This document shows positions 1 through 7,659 of a DNA stretch of 15,460 nt, in pieces. The notes beneath the pieces are model-generated. The model saw only the letters and a list, made by a program, of their open reading frames with translations, ran no database searches and was not told where the DNA came from. The position numbers were made by a program, and so were the translations under genes. The stretch is taken from the NCBI GenBank assembly GCA_913043015.1, contig CAJWKX010000008.1, forward strand, positions 1-15,460, written 5' to 3'. Each line of letters starts with the position of its first letter. The first letter of the stretch is position 1. The DNA is from an uncultured Candidatus Pelagibacter sp. (lineage in GTDB: Bacteria > Pseudomonadota > Alphaproteobacteria > Pelagibacterales > Pelagibacteraceae).

Positions 1-68
1 AAATCAATACTAATTTAATAAAAATAAAAATCAATTAAGAGTTGTAGTTAGATTTTTTGTTATGAATT

Positions 69-89
69 TATAATTTATGTTTCTATAAT
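69..89 (+). promoter_or_regulatory. Candidate promoter -10 hexamers for the sugar operon
   Basis: Two perfect TATAAT hexamers lie at 69-74 and 84-89, upstream of the first gene of the operon. Neither has a good TTGACA-like -35 element at 16-18 bp; TTGTTA at 57-62 is 21 bp from the second hexamer. In such AT-rich DNA, TATAAT arises easily by chance, so this is a weak call supported mainly by position. If 84-89 is the true -10, transcription would start inside the palindrome at 92-113. Confidence 0.4.
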
Positions 90-91
90 TC

Positions 92-113
92 TTTATTTAG
101 TTAACTAAATAAA
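92..113. promoter_or_regulatory. Perfect 22-bp palindrome, candidate operator
   Basis: The half-site TTTATTTAGTT is followed directly by its exact reverse complement, giving a 22-bp palindrome with no mismatch and no spacer, centred on GTTAAC. It lies just after the TATAAT at 84-89 and ends seven bases before the ribosome binding site. This is where a dimeric repressor such as a LacI- or GntR-family protein would block initiation. No regulator gene is in the window, so the protein is unknown. An RNA hairpin is possible, but with no unpaired loop bases and only two G-C pairs in the perfect repeat it would be weak. Confidence 0.5.
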
Positions 114-120
114 ACAAAAA

Positions 121-126
121 GAGGGG
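121..126 (+). promoter_or_regulatory. Strong Shine-Dalgarno for the binding-protein gene
   Basis: GAGGGG lies three bases before the ATG at 130. It is the strongest Shine-Dalgarno sequence seen in the window, consistent with high expression of a periplasmic binding protein. Many downstream genes in the same run have little or no such site. Confidence 0.65.
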
Positions 127-129
127 AAT

Positions 130-1386
130 ATGAAGAAAGTATTAATAGCTTTAATAGTATTTGCATTAGCTCCCAGTATTTCACTAGCAGGACCAAAAAT
201 TGAAGTTTTGCATTGGTGGACATCTGGAGGTGAAGCAGCTGCACTTAAAGTTTTAAAAGACGATTTTGCTGCCAATGGTGGTGAATGGTTGGATATGCCT
301 GTAACAGGTGGCGGTGGAGATGCTGCAAATGTTACATTAAAAGCAAGAATAGTTGCTGGTGATCCACCATCAGCTTCTCAAATCAAAGGTCCTACAATTC
401 AAGAGTATGATCAAGAAGGAGTAGTAGCACCATACAATATTGATGCAATAGCACAATCTGAAGGATGGGATAATTTATTAGATCCAATGATAGCAGCAGT
501 ACATAAATGTCAAAATAACAGCGGTCCTTATTGTGCAGCTCCAGTAAACATTCATAGAATTGATTGGATCTGGGCTAACAAAGAAGTATTTGATAATAAT
601 GGTCTTTCCATACCTACAACTTGGGATGAGTTGAACGCTGCAGCTGATACACTTAAAGCAGCAGGAATAATTCCGTTTGCTCATGGTGGCCAACCTTGGC
701 AAGATGCTACAGTATTTGAAGCAGTAGCTTTAGGTATAGGTGGAAATAATTATTATAAAAATTGTTATGTAAAATTGGATGAAAATTGTCTACGAAGTGA
801 AACTACAGTTAAAGTTTTTGATCAAATGAGAAAACTTGCTAACTATACTGACCCAGGTAGTCCAGGTAGAGACTGGAACGTCGCAACTGGTATGGTTATA
901 GAAGGCAAAGCTGGTTTTCAAATTATGGGAGACTGGGCTAAAGGAGAATTTACAGCTGCTGGTAAAGAACCAGGTGTAGATTATTACTGTGCTTCAACTC
1001 CATCAAATAATGGATACTTGTACAATGTAGATAGTTTTATTTTTTATAAAACTAGTGATCCTGATAAACAAGCAGGTCAAAAATTATTGGCTAAACTTAT
1101 GATGGGTAAAAACTTCCAAAAAGTTTTTAACTTGTACAAAGGTTCAATTCCTGCACGTTTAGATGTACCAATGGATGAATTTGACGACTGTGCAAAAAAA
1201 TCCAATGCTGACATTAAAACAGCCGGAGCATCAGGAGGTTTGGTACCAAGTTTTGCTCATGGGATGGCTCAAGGTAATACAATGAAAAGTGCTCTTCAAG
1301 ACGTTGTTACAGAACACTTTAATTCTAGCATGTCTTCAGTAGATGCTGCTAATGCCTTAGCTGACGCAGTTTTAGCAAATATGTAA
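130..1386 (+). CDS. Sugar ABC transporter substrate-binding protein (GtsA-like, CUT1)
   Basis: Periplasmic solute-binding protein that captures a sugar and delivers it to the permeases encoded next. Residues 1-20 form a typical Sec signal peptide (MKK, hydrophobic core, cleavage expected after SLA). The mature start, with LHWWTSGGEA at about 27-36, the GGGGDAANVTLKARIVAGDPPSA stretch (about 60-82) and AAPVNIHRIDWIW (136-148), resembles glucose/mannose-binding GtsA proteins of Pseudomonas and related alphaproteobacterial proteins. Length, 418 residues, is normal for extracellular solute-binding family 1. Six cysteines (127, 135, 212, 220, 287, 354) lie in the mature part, enough for three disulfides; this is inferred, not shown. 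The ATG follows GAGGGG. A hairpin at 1416-1450 separates it from the permeases, probably allowing excess binding protein. The downstream pentonate-type enzymes suggest a monosaccharide, perhaps a pentose, rather than glucose; the exact ligand cannot be read from sequence. Confidence 0.9.
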   Translation: MKKVLIALIVFALAPSISLAGPKIEVLHWWTSGGEAAALKVLKDDFAANGGEWLDMPVTGGGGDAANVTLKARIVAGDPPSASQIKGPTIQEYDQEGVVAPYNIDAIAQSEGWDNLLDPMIAAVHKCQNNSGPYCAAPVNIHRIDWIWANKEVFDNNGLSIPTTWDELNAAADTLKAAGIIPFAHGGQPWQDATVFEAVALGIGGNNYYKNCYVKLDENCLRSETTVKVFDQMRKLANYTDPGSPGRDWNVATGMVIEGKAGFQIMGDWAKGEFTAAGKEPGVDYYCASTPSNNGYLYNVDSFIFYKTSDPDKQAGQKLLAKLMMGKNFQKVFNLYKGSIPARLDVPMDEFDDCAKKSNADIKTAGASGGLVPSFAHGMAQGNTMKSALQDVVTEHFNSSMSSVDAANALADAVLANM

Positions 1387-1415
1387 TTATAACCTTGTTG
1401 TTGTTGTTATATTAT

Positions 1416-1453
1416 AAAAAGGCCACTTTTTTTAATTGAGTGGCCTTTTTTTT
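1416..1453 (+). terminator. Rho-independent-type terminator/attenuator hairpin after the binding-protein gene
   Basis: AAAAAGGCCACT (1416-1427) pairs perfectly with AGTGGCCTTTTT (1439-1450) across an 11-nt loop. The arm runs into a T tract continuing to 1453. The GC-rich core GGCCACT stands out in this AT-rich sequence. It lies 29 bases after the stop codon of the binding-protein gene and 17 bases before the start of the first permease. Because the permeases and ATPase follow on the same strand, it probably acts as a partial terminator and as a 3' stabiliser of the binding-protein mRNA, a common arrangement in importer operons. Confidence 0.85.
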
Positions 1454-1470
1454 AATTCTTATTTTTATTT

Positions 1471-2346
1471 ATGTTTAAGTGGTTAGAAAAAAATTTACCT
1501 AAAATTGTATTAGCCCCATCAGTGGGTTTAATCAGTTGGTTTGTTTATGGTTTTATCCTATGGACGCTTTATATCTCATTTACAAATTCTAAAATTCTTC
1601 CAAAGTATGAGTTATGGGGTGTTGGACAATATGTTAAGCTTTGGGGTTTACGTAAATGGCATATAGCTGTTGATAATTTATTAATTTTTACTGTTCTTTT
1701 TTTAGCTATTTGCATAGTTATAGGAGTTGTTTTAGCAATATTTCTTGATCAAAAAATTAGAGCAGAAGGCGTTCTTAGAACCATCTATCTCTATCCAATG
1801 GCTCTTTCTTTTATTGTTACTGGAACTGCATGGAAATGGATTTTAAATCCAACTTTAGGAATTCAAAAATTATTTATTGATATGGGCTTTGAAAACTTCA
1901 CTTTTGATTGGTTAGTTAACAGAGAAATGGCCATTTATACCATTGTTATTGCTGGGGTCTGGCAATCATCAGGATTTGTTATGGCTTTATTTCTTGCTGG
2001 TCTTAGATCTATTGACGATGAAATTGTTAAAGCCGCAAAAATTGATGGCGCAGGTTTATTTACCGTATATTGGAAAATCCTTATTCCTATGATGCGACCA
2101 GTATTTTTTACTAGTTTTGTTATTTTGGTTCACATATCAATTAAAAGTTATGATTTAATAGTTGCCCTTACTCAAGGTGGACCCGGTATTTCAACTACAA
2201 TGCCAGCTCTTTTCATGACTCAAACAGCTTTTCATAAAAGTCAAGTGGGTTTATCAGCAGCAAGTGCAATGATGATGTTTATGGCTGTAGCAGCAGTTAT
2301 TATTCCTTATCTTTATTCAGAATTGAGAAGAGAAAATGTCAGTTAA
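1471..2346 (+). CDS. Sugar ABC transporter permease 1 (MalF/UgpA-type)
   Basis: Inner-membrane permease subunit of the CUT1 sugar importer, 291 residues, with about six hydrophobic segments. The EAA loop that docks on the ATPase is visible as EIVKAAKIDGAG and the following KILIPMMRP, around residues 184-203. The motif TQGGPGISTTMPALFMT near residues 235-250 is typical of this subunit. No Shine-Dalgarno sequence is visible; the bases between the hairpin and the ATG are almost all T and A, so initiation may depend on an unstructured U-rich leader. Its last 11 bases overlap the next permease gene, implying translational coupling. It probably pairs with that second permease as a heterodimer. Confidence 0.92.
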   Translation: MFKWLEKNLPKIVLAPSVGLISWFVYGFILWTLYISFTNSKILPKYELWGVGQYVKLWGLRKWHIAVDNLLIFTVLFLAICIVIGVVLAIFLDQKIRAEGVLRTIYLYPMALSFIVTGTAWKWILNPTLGIQKLFIDMGFENFTFDWLVNREMAIYTIVIAGVWQSSGFVMALFLAGLRSIDDEIVKAAKIDGAGLFTVYWKILIPMMRPVFFTSFVILVHISIKSYDLIVALTQGGPGISTTMPALFMTQTAFHKSQVGLSAASAMMMFMAVAAVIIPYLYSELRRENVS

Positions 2347-3241
2347 TAATACTATTACGTCATACAAACAACTTGAGGAACGTTCTAAGATAACAAACTT
2401 GCTATTGAGATGGTTTCTTTATTTTATTTTAATACTTTTTGCTTTTTATTTTATATTTCCATTATATGTCATGATCGTAACTTCATTTAAAACAATGGAG
2501 GAAATTAGACAAGGCACTCTTCTAACCTGGCCAAGTCAATTAAATTTTGAATCATGGGCCGTAGCATGGGGCGGAAGAGGATATGGTGCTGGTGATACTT
2601 TTTTAAGGCCTTATTTTTGGAATTCAATTAAGATGGTTGTTCCAGCAGTAATTTTCTCAACTTTTATTGGAGCTATGACTGGATATGTTTTAACAAAGTG
2701 GCGTTTTAAAGGTGATAGATGGATTTTTCTATTTTTATTATTTGGTTGTTTTATACCTTTTCAAGCAATACTCCTTCCAATGGCAAGGACTTTAGGTGTA
2801 TTAGGTATATCAAATTCTATTTTAGGGCTTGTAGTAGTTCATTCTATATACGGAATACCTTTTACTACATTATTTTTTAGAAATTATTATGTTTCTATTC
2901 CTGATGAATTAATTAAGGCCGCTAGAATAGATGGAGCTGGATTTTTTAAAATATTTTTTAAAATACTACTTCCTATTTCAGCTCCCATCATAGTTGTAAC
3001 AGTGATTTGGCAATTTACTCAAATATGGAACGACTTTTTATTTGGTGCCACTTTTTCTTTTGGTAAAGCAGCTCCTATCCAAGTAGCTTTGAACAACATG
3101 GTTTTATCAAGTACTAGTGTTAAAGAATATAATGTTGATATGGCGTCATCAATTATAGCTGGCTTTCCTACACTCATTGTTTATGTATTAGCTGGAAAAT
3201 ATTTTATAAGAGGACTTACCTCAGGGGCAGTGAAAGGATAA
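2336..3241 (+). CDS. Sugar ABC transporter permease 2 (MalG/UgpE-type)
   Basis: Second inner-membrane permease of the CUT1 importer, 301 residues. The N-terminus is cytoplasmic and polar, followed by a first membrane helix (about residues 25-50) and then PLYVMIVTSFKT, the usual MalG-type start. The EAA loop is ELIKAARIDGAGFFKIFFKILLP, starting near residue 190. The ATG lies inside the end of the preceding permease gene, with GAGAAGAG just upstream as ribosome binding site. The stop codon is one base from the ATPase start. It forms the translocation channel with permease 1; substrate is unresolved. Confidence 0.93.
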   Translation: MSVNNTITSYKQLEERSKITNLLLRWFLYFILILFAFYFIFPLYVMIVTSFKTMEEIRQGTLLTWPSQLNFESWAVAWGGRGYGAGDTFLRPYFWNSIKMVVPAVIFSTFIGAMTGYVLTKWRFKGDRWIFLFLLFGCFIPFQAILLPMARTLGVLGISNSILGLVVVHSIYGIPFTTLFFRNYYVSIPDELIKAARIDGAGFFKIFFKILLPISAPIIVVTVIWQFTQIWNDFLFGATFSFGKAAPIQVALNNMVLSSTSVKEYNVDMASSIIAGFPTLIVYVLAGKYFIRGLTSGAVKG

Positions 3242-3242
3242 A

Positions 3243-4343
3243 ATGATAGCATTAAAAATACAAGATCTTTCAAAAAATTTTGGTAGCACAGAAGTTCTAA
3301 AAAAAATAAACGTTGAAATAGAAGAAGGAAATTTTTTAGTGCTTTTGGGACCCTCTGGATGTGGAAAATCAACTTTATTAAATATAATAGCTGGGCTAGA
3401 AACTATAGATGAAGGAGAAGTTTTTATTGATGATTATAATGTAAGCAAGGTTGAACCCAAAGATAGAAATATTGCTATGGTTTTTCAATCTTATGCACTG
3501 TACCCATCCATGAACGTAAAAGAAAATATTACTTTTGGTCTTAAACAATCCAAGACTCCTAAAGATAAAATTGAAGAACAGCTTAAAAAAATTTCTTCTT
3601 TTTTAAAAGTTAATGAATTATTAAATCGTAAACCTTCACAATTATCTGGCGGACAGAGACAACGAGTTGCAATCGGAAGAGCCTTGGTTAGAGAACCTAG
3701 AATTTTTTTATTTGATGAACCACTATCAAACTTAGATGCAAAATTGAGAGTTGAAATGAGACGTGAAATTAAAATACTTCATCAAAAGTTAAAAACAACG
3801 GTAGTTTATGTTACGCATGATCAAACAGAAGCTATGAGTTTAGGCACAAAAATTGCTATTATGAATCATGGTGTAATTCAACAGTCTGATACACCAAAAA
3901 ACATATATAATAAGCCACAAAATGTATTTGTAGCTGATTTTATTGGATCACCGCCAATGAATTTAACTGAAGGTAAATTAACAAAAGAAGGTAATAATTT
4001 TTATTTTGTTCCAAACGAAGCCAATGAAACAAATAAAATTCCTTTAAAAAATTATGATTTTGTAAAACCTATTAATGAAAATAACAAAGAAGTCTTATTT
4101 GGTATAAGACCAGAACATATTTTTCATAAAAAAACAAATGAAAATGATTTCGAAGTTAAAATGAAATCTGAACTTAACGAGTATATAGGACATGAACAAA
4201 TAGTTACTTTTAATTATTTTAATCAAGAAATATTAGGAAAATTTTCATCAACAATTGAAATGGGAACAAATAAAGAAGTAAATTTATACTTTGATTTAAC
4301 CCAAGTATCTTTATTTGATAAAAATACAAGTCAAAGGATATAA
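3243..4343 (+). CDS. Sugar ABC transporter ATP-binding protein (MalK/UgpC-type)
   Basis: Cytoplasmic ATPase that powers the importer, 366 residues. Visible motifs are Walker A GPSGCGKS (36-43), Q-loop glutamine 82 in VFQSYALYP, ABC signature LSGGQRQR (134-141), Walker B IFLFDE (154-159), D-loop SNLDA and switch histidine 192 in VTHDQTEAMSLG. A C-terminal regulatory (TOBE/MOI-like) part begins near residue 235 and includes FGIRPEHI. Length is close to that of UgpC and MsmK proteins. One base separates it from permease 2 and five from the next dehydrogenase, so importer and catabolic genes are very probably co-transcribed. Confidence 0.94.
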   Translation: MIALKIQDLSKNFGSTEVLKKINVEIEEGNFLVLLGPSGCGKSTLLNIIAGLETIDEGEVFIDDYNVSKVEPKDRNIAMVFQSYALYPSMNVKENITFGLKQSKTPKDKIEEQLKKISSFLKVNELLNRKPSQLSGGQRQRVAIGRALVREPRIFLFDEPLSNLDAKLRVEMRREIKILHQKLKTTVVYVTHDQTEAMSLGTKIAIMNHGVIQQSDTPKNIYNKPQNVFVADFIGSPPMNLTEGKLTKEGNNFYFVPNEANETNKIPLKNYDFVKPINENNKEVLFGIRPEHIFHKKTNENDFEVKMKSELNEYIGHEQIVTFNYFNQEILGKFSSTIEMGTNKEVNLYFDLTQVSLFDKNTSQRI

Positions 4344-4348
4344 ATATT

Positions 4349-5110
4349 ATGAAAGCAAAATATTATGATTTAATAAACAAAAGAGTTTTTATTACTGGAG
4401 GAGGGTCTGGTATAGGAGCATCAATAGTAGAACATTTTTGCGAACAAGACTCAGAAGTTTATTTTGTCGATATTAATGTAGAAGAATCTAATAAACTAAT
4501 TTTAGATATTAAAAATAAAAATTTTAAAGTTCCAACATTTATTGAATGTGATCTTTTAAATATTAAAAAACTTCAAGATACAATATCAAAAATTATTTCT
4601 GACAAAGGTCTAATCAACATATTAATTAATAACGCAGCAAACGATGAAAGACATGCAATTGATGATGTTACCGAAGAATATTGGAATGAAAGAATGAATG
4701 TTAATCTTAGACATTATTTTTTTACTGTTCAATCAGTTAAAAAAACTATGATTGAAAATAAAGATGGAGTTATTGTTAATATTGGTTCAGCATCATGGAT
4801 GATTGGACAAGGAGGAATGGCAGCGTACACTGCAGCTAAATCCGGTGTAGTTGGTCTTTCAAGATCTTTTGCAAGAGATTTGGGAGAGTTTAATATAAGA
4901 GTAAATTCAGTAGTACCTGGATGGGTAATGACAAAGAGACAAATAGAAAAATGGTTAACACCAGAATCGGAAACAGATATGATGAAAAAACAGTGTTTAA
5001 AACATAAACTAATACCATCAGATATAGCAAAAGCTGTTTTATTTTTTTCTTCTGATCAATCGTCAGGGTGCACTAATCAATCTTATGTGGTTGATAAGGG
5101 ATGGTTATAA
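4349..5110 (+). CDS. XylB-like SDR sugar (aldose) 1-dehydrogenase
   Basis: Probable NAD-dependent aldose 1-dehydrogenase that oxidises the imported sugar at C1 to its lactone. It is a classical SDR of 253 residues: TGGGSGIG (16-23), acidic Asp41 favouring NAD over NADP, NNAAN (94-98), catalytic Ser147, Tyr160 and Lys164 (YTAAK). Several stretches closely resemble my recollection of Caulobacter D-xylose dehydrogenase XylB: NDERH, NVNLRH, VVPGWVMTKRQ followed by EKWLTPE, and QCLKH. Sequence alone does not separate D-xylose, L-arabinose or L-fucose/D-galactose specificity. AAGGA precedes the ATG by about nine bases. It sits five bases after the ATPase gene and just before the aldonate dehydratase, as expected for consecutive pathway steps. 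Confidence 0.85.
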   Translation: MKAKYYDLINKRVFITGGGSGIGASIVEHFCEQDSEVYFVDINVEESNKLILDIKNKNFKVPTFIECDLLNIKKLQDTISKIISDKGLINILINNAANDERHAIDDVTEEYWNERMNVNLRHYFFTVQSVKKTMIENKDGVIVNIGSASWMIGQGGMAAYTAAKSGVVGLSRSFARDLGEFNIRVNSVVPGWVMTKRQIEKWLTPESETDMMKKQCLKHKLIPSDIAKAVLFFSSDQSSGCTNQSYVVDKGWL

Positions 5111-5126
5111 TTAACCTGAATGTTTT

Positions 5127-6902
5127 ATGAAAAAAAAAAATCTAAGAAGCAAACAATGGTTTGATAACCCTGAAGATCCAGGACAAACAGCAATATATTT
5201 AGAAAGATATCTTAATTATGGATTAAAGAGAGAAGATTTACAATCTGGTAAACCAATTATTGGTATTGCTCAGTCAGGAAGTGATTTGTCTCCTTGTAAT
5301 AGACATTTTTTAGAATTAAGTGAAACAATTAAAAAAGGTATTCAAGATGCGGGAGGAGTTCCCATGGAATTTCCAACACATCCAATTCAAGAAACAGGCA
5401 AAAGACCAACTGCAGCTTTAGATCGAAATCTATCTTATCTGTCACTTGTAGAAGTACTTTATGGATATCCCATAGATGGTGTAATTTTAACAACTGGATG
5501 TGATAAAACTACCCCAGCTGCACTTATGGCTGCAGCAACAGTAAATATTCCTGCAATAGTTTTGTCTGGCGGTCCAATGCTAGACGGTCATTACAAAGGT
5601 AAAAAAGCCGGATCAGGTACAATTATTTGGGAAGCCAGAAGATTACTTGCAAAAGGTCAAATAAATTACGATGAATTTATGGATATGGCCACTGCTTCTT
5701 CCCCCAGTATTGGTCATTGTAATACAATGGGTACCGCCTCATCAATGAACTCTATAGCCGAAGCTTTAGGAATGTCGTTAACTGGGGGAGCAATTATTCC
5801 AGCGCCACATAAAGAAAGAAAAGATATTTCTTATCAAACCGCAAAAAGAATTGTTGAAATGGTTAATGAGGATTTAACACCTTCAAAAATAATGACAAAA
5901 AAAGCATTTGAAAATGCAATTAGGGTTGCAAGCGCTATCGGGGCTTCTAGCAATTGTCCTCCACATCTTATTGCAATTGCAAAACACATGGGAATAAAAA
6001 TTGATATTGATGATTGGCAAAGACTAGGTCATGAAATGCCTCTTTTAGTAAACTGTCAACCTGCCGGTGAACATTTAATGGAGGGTTTTTTTAAAGCAGG
6101 AGGAATTCCAGCAGTTATGCAAGAATTAATCAAAAATAATAAAATACATAAAGATGTTTTAACTGTAACAGGAAAAACAATTGCAGAGAATTTAAATAAG
6201 GATATTAACATTGATGAAGATGTAATTAGACCATTTTCAAATCCTTTAGTAAAAAATGCTGGCTTTGTTATTATGAGAAGCAATTTTTTTAGTTCTGCAG
6301 TTATGAAAACTTCCGTAATTAGCAATGAGTTTAGAGATAGATATTTATCTAATCCTAAAAATCCAAATTGCTTTGAAACAACAGCTGTAGTTTTTGAAGG
6401 GCCAGAGGATTATCACAAAAGAATAAACAATGAAAATTTAATAATAGATGAAAATTCAATTTTAATTATTAGAGGATGTGGTCCCGTTGGCTATCCTGGT
6501 TCTGCCGAAGTTGTAAATATGCAACCACCTGATAGGTTGTTAAAAAAAGGAATTAATACATTACCAACTTTAGGTGATGGTAGACAAAGCGGAACATCAG
6601 AAAGTCCCTCTATATTAAATGTTTCTCCCGAGTCAGCAATAGGAGGAGATTTGTTAATTTTAAAAAATGGTGACAAAATAAAAATTGATCTAAATGAAAA
6701 AAGAATTGATGTATTATTAACAGATGACGAGATCAAGAAAAGAAAAGCGAATATTAAATTGCCAAAATTAGAAAACCAAACTCCTTGGCAAGAAATTTCA
6801 AGGAATATGGTTGGTCAACTTGATAGAGGAGCTTGTCTTGAAACAAAAGAAGTATTTTTGGATATTAACAATAAAAAAGGTATACCTAGAAACTCTCATT
6901 AA
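5127..6902 (+). CDS. IlvD/EDD-family aldonate dehydratase (D-xylonate/L-arabinonate type)
   Basis: Probable [2Fe-2S] enzyme that removes water from a sugar acid to give 2-keto-3-deoxyaldonate. Length, 591 residues, matches Caulobacter D-xylonate dehydratase XylD and rhizobial L-arabinonate dehydratase. Resemblance is strong throughout: RSKQWFDNPED, TAIYLERYLNYG, GKPIIGIAQSGSDLSPCNRH, GSAEVVNMQPPD. The cluster cysteines are Cys57 (SPCNRH), Cys125 (TTGCDKTTP) and Cys198 (GHCNTMG). Lys127 fits the carbamylated metal-ligand lysine and Ser488 in GRQSGTS the catalytic serine of this family. These features separate it from amino-acid-pathway IlvD and from Edd. The ATG at 5127 is followed at once by eleven A residues, and no clear Shine-Dalgarno is seen; the next methionine is residue 80, beyond the first cluster cysteine, so a later ATG is excluded. 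Substrate among pentonates or related acids is undetermined. Confidence 0.9.
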   Translation: MKKKNLRSKQWFDNPEDPGQTAIYLERYLNYGLKREDLQSGKPIIGIAQSGSDLSPCNRHFLELSETIKKGIQDAGGVPMEFPTHPIQETGKRPTAALDRNLSYLSLVEVLYGYPIDGVILTTGCDKTTPAALMAAATVNIPAIVLSGGPMLDGHYKGKKAGSGTIIWEARRLLAKGQINYDEFMDMATASSPSIGHCNTMGTASSMNSIAEALGMSLTGGAIIPAPHKERKDISYQTAKRIVEMVNEDLTPSKIMTKKAFENAIRVASAIGASSNCPPHLIAIAKHMGIKIDIDDWQRLGHEMPLLVNCQPAGEHLMEGFFKAGGIPAVMQELIKNNKIHKDVLTVTGKTIAENLNKDINIDEDVIRPFSNPLVKNAGFVIMRSNFFSSAVMKTSVISNEFRDRYLSNPKNPNCFETTAVVFEGPEDYHKRINNENLIIDENSILIIRGCGPVGYPGSAEVVNMQPPDRLLKKGINTLPTLGDGRQSGTSESPSILNVSPESAIGGDLLILKNGDKIKIDLNEKRIDVLLTDDEIKKRKANIKLPKLENQTPWQEISRNMVGQLDRGACLETKEVFLDINNKKGIPRNSH

Positions 6903-6904
6903 TT

Positions 6905-7645
6905 ATGAAAAAACTTGAAAATAAAAATATCATCGTAACAGCCGCAGGACAAGGAATTGGTAGAGCTACAGCAATAGCTTATTCAAAAGAAGGTGCAAAT
7001 GTAATAGCTACAGATATAAATGAAAAAACTTTAAAATCTCTTAACGAAGAATTTTCAAATATAAAAGTAAGTACTTTAGATTCTACAGACAATGATGCCA
7101 TAAAAGATTTTTGCTCAAAAATTGACAAAATAGATGTTTTGTTTAATGCTGTTGGATATGTCCACCACGGAACAATAATAGAATGTGAGGAAAAAGATTG
7201 GAATTTTTCTTTCGACATAAATGTTAAATCAATGTATTTCATGATAAAAGCAATACTTCCAAAGATGATTAAACAGAATAAGGGAAATATAATTAATATT
7301 TCATCAATTGTTTCAAGTTTAAGAGGTCTACCAAATAGATTTGCCTATGGAGCTACTAAAGCAGCCATTGTCGGTTTAACAAAATCAATTGCTGCAGATT
7401 TTATTAAAAATAATATAAGATGTAATGCAATTGCACCTGGAACAGTCCACACCCCTTCATGGGAAGACAGAGTTGCAGCTGCACCCGATCCAGAAAAAGC
7501 AAAAAAAGACTTTATTGCAAGACAACCAATGGGAAGACTTGCTACTGCCGAAGAAATCGCTGCTTTAGCTGTTTATTTAGCTAGTGATGAGTCAGATTTT
7601 ATAACAGGAGTAGTTCACCCAATTGATGGAGGAATGAGTATTTAA
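6905..7645 (+). CDS. SDR dehydrogenase, BDH2/2-keto-3-deoxy-L-fuconate 4-dehydrogenase-like
   Basis: Probable NAD-dependent dehydrogenase oxidising the C4 hydroxyl of 2-keto-3-deoxyaldonate to the 2,4-diketo compound. It is an SDR of 246 residues with TAAGQGIG (12-19), Asp37 for NAD, FNAVGYVHHG (80-89), Ser134, Tyr148 and Lys152. The match to human BDH2/DHRS6 is close (VHHGT, CEEKDW, SMYFMIKA, AADFI, ATAEEIA), including Arg145, corresponding to the substrate-binding arginine there. Bacterial members of this group include 2-keto-3-deoxy-L-fuconate 4-dehydrogenase. The gene starts two bases after the dehydratase, without a clear ribosome binding site, and precedes the FAH hydrolase. That context favours the sugar-acid role over 3-hydroxybutyrate oxidation, which remains an alternative. 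Confidence 0.82.
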   Translation: MKKLENKNIIVTAAGQGIGRATAIAYSKEGANVIATDINEKTLKSLNEEFSNIKVSTLDSTDNDAIKDFCSKIDKIDVLFNAVGYVHHGTIIECEEKDWNFSFDINVKSMYFMIKAILPKMIKQNKGNIINISSIVSSLRGLPNRFAYGATKAAIVGLTKSIAADFIKNNIRCNAIAPGTVHTPSWEDRVAAAPDPEKAKKDFIARQPMGRLATAEEIAALAVYLASDESDFITGVVHPIDGGMSI

Positions 7646-7659
7646 TACAAGGATTAAAA

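Noticed and set aside
1395..1406. Four TTG repeats after the binding-protein stop codon
   Set aside because: Too short for a meaningful tandem repeat and without any visible structure; probably neutral 3' sequence.
6056..6736. Two minus-strand reading frames (89 and 81 codons) inside the aldonate dehydratase gene
   Set aside because: The plus-strand protein is conserved throughout this stretch, including its catalytic serine region; the antisense frames resemble no family.
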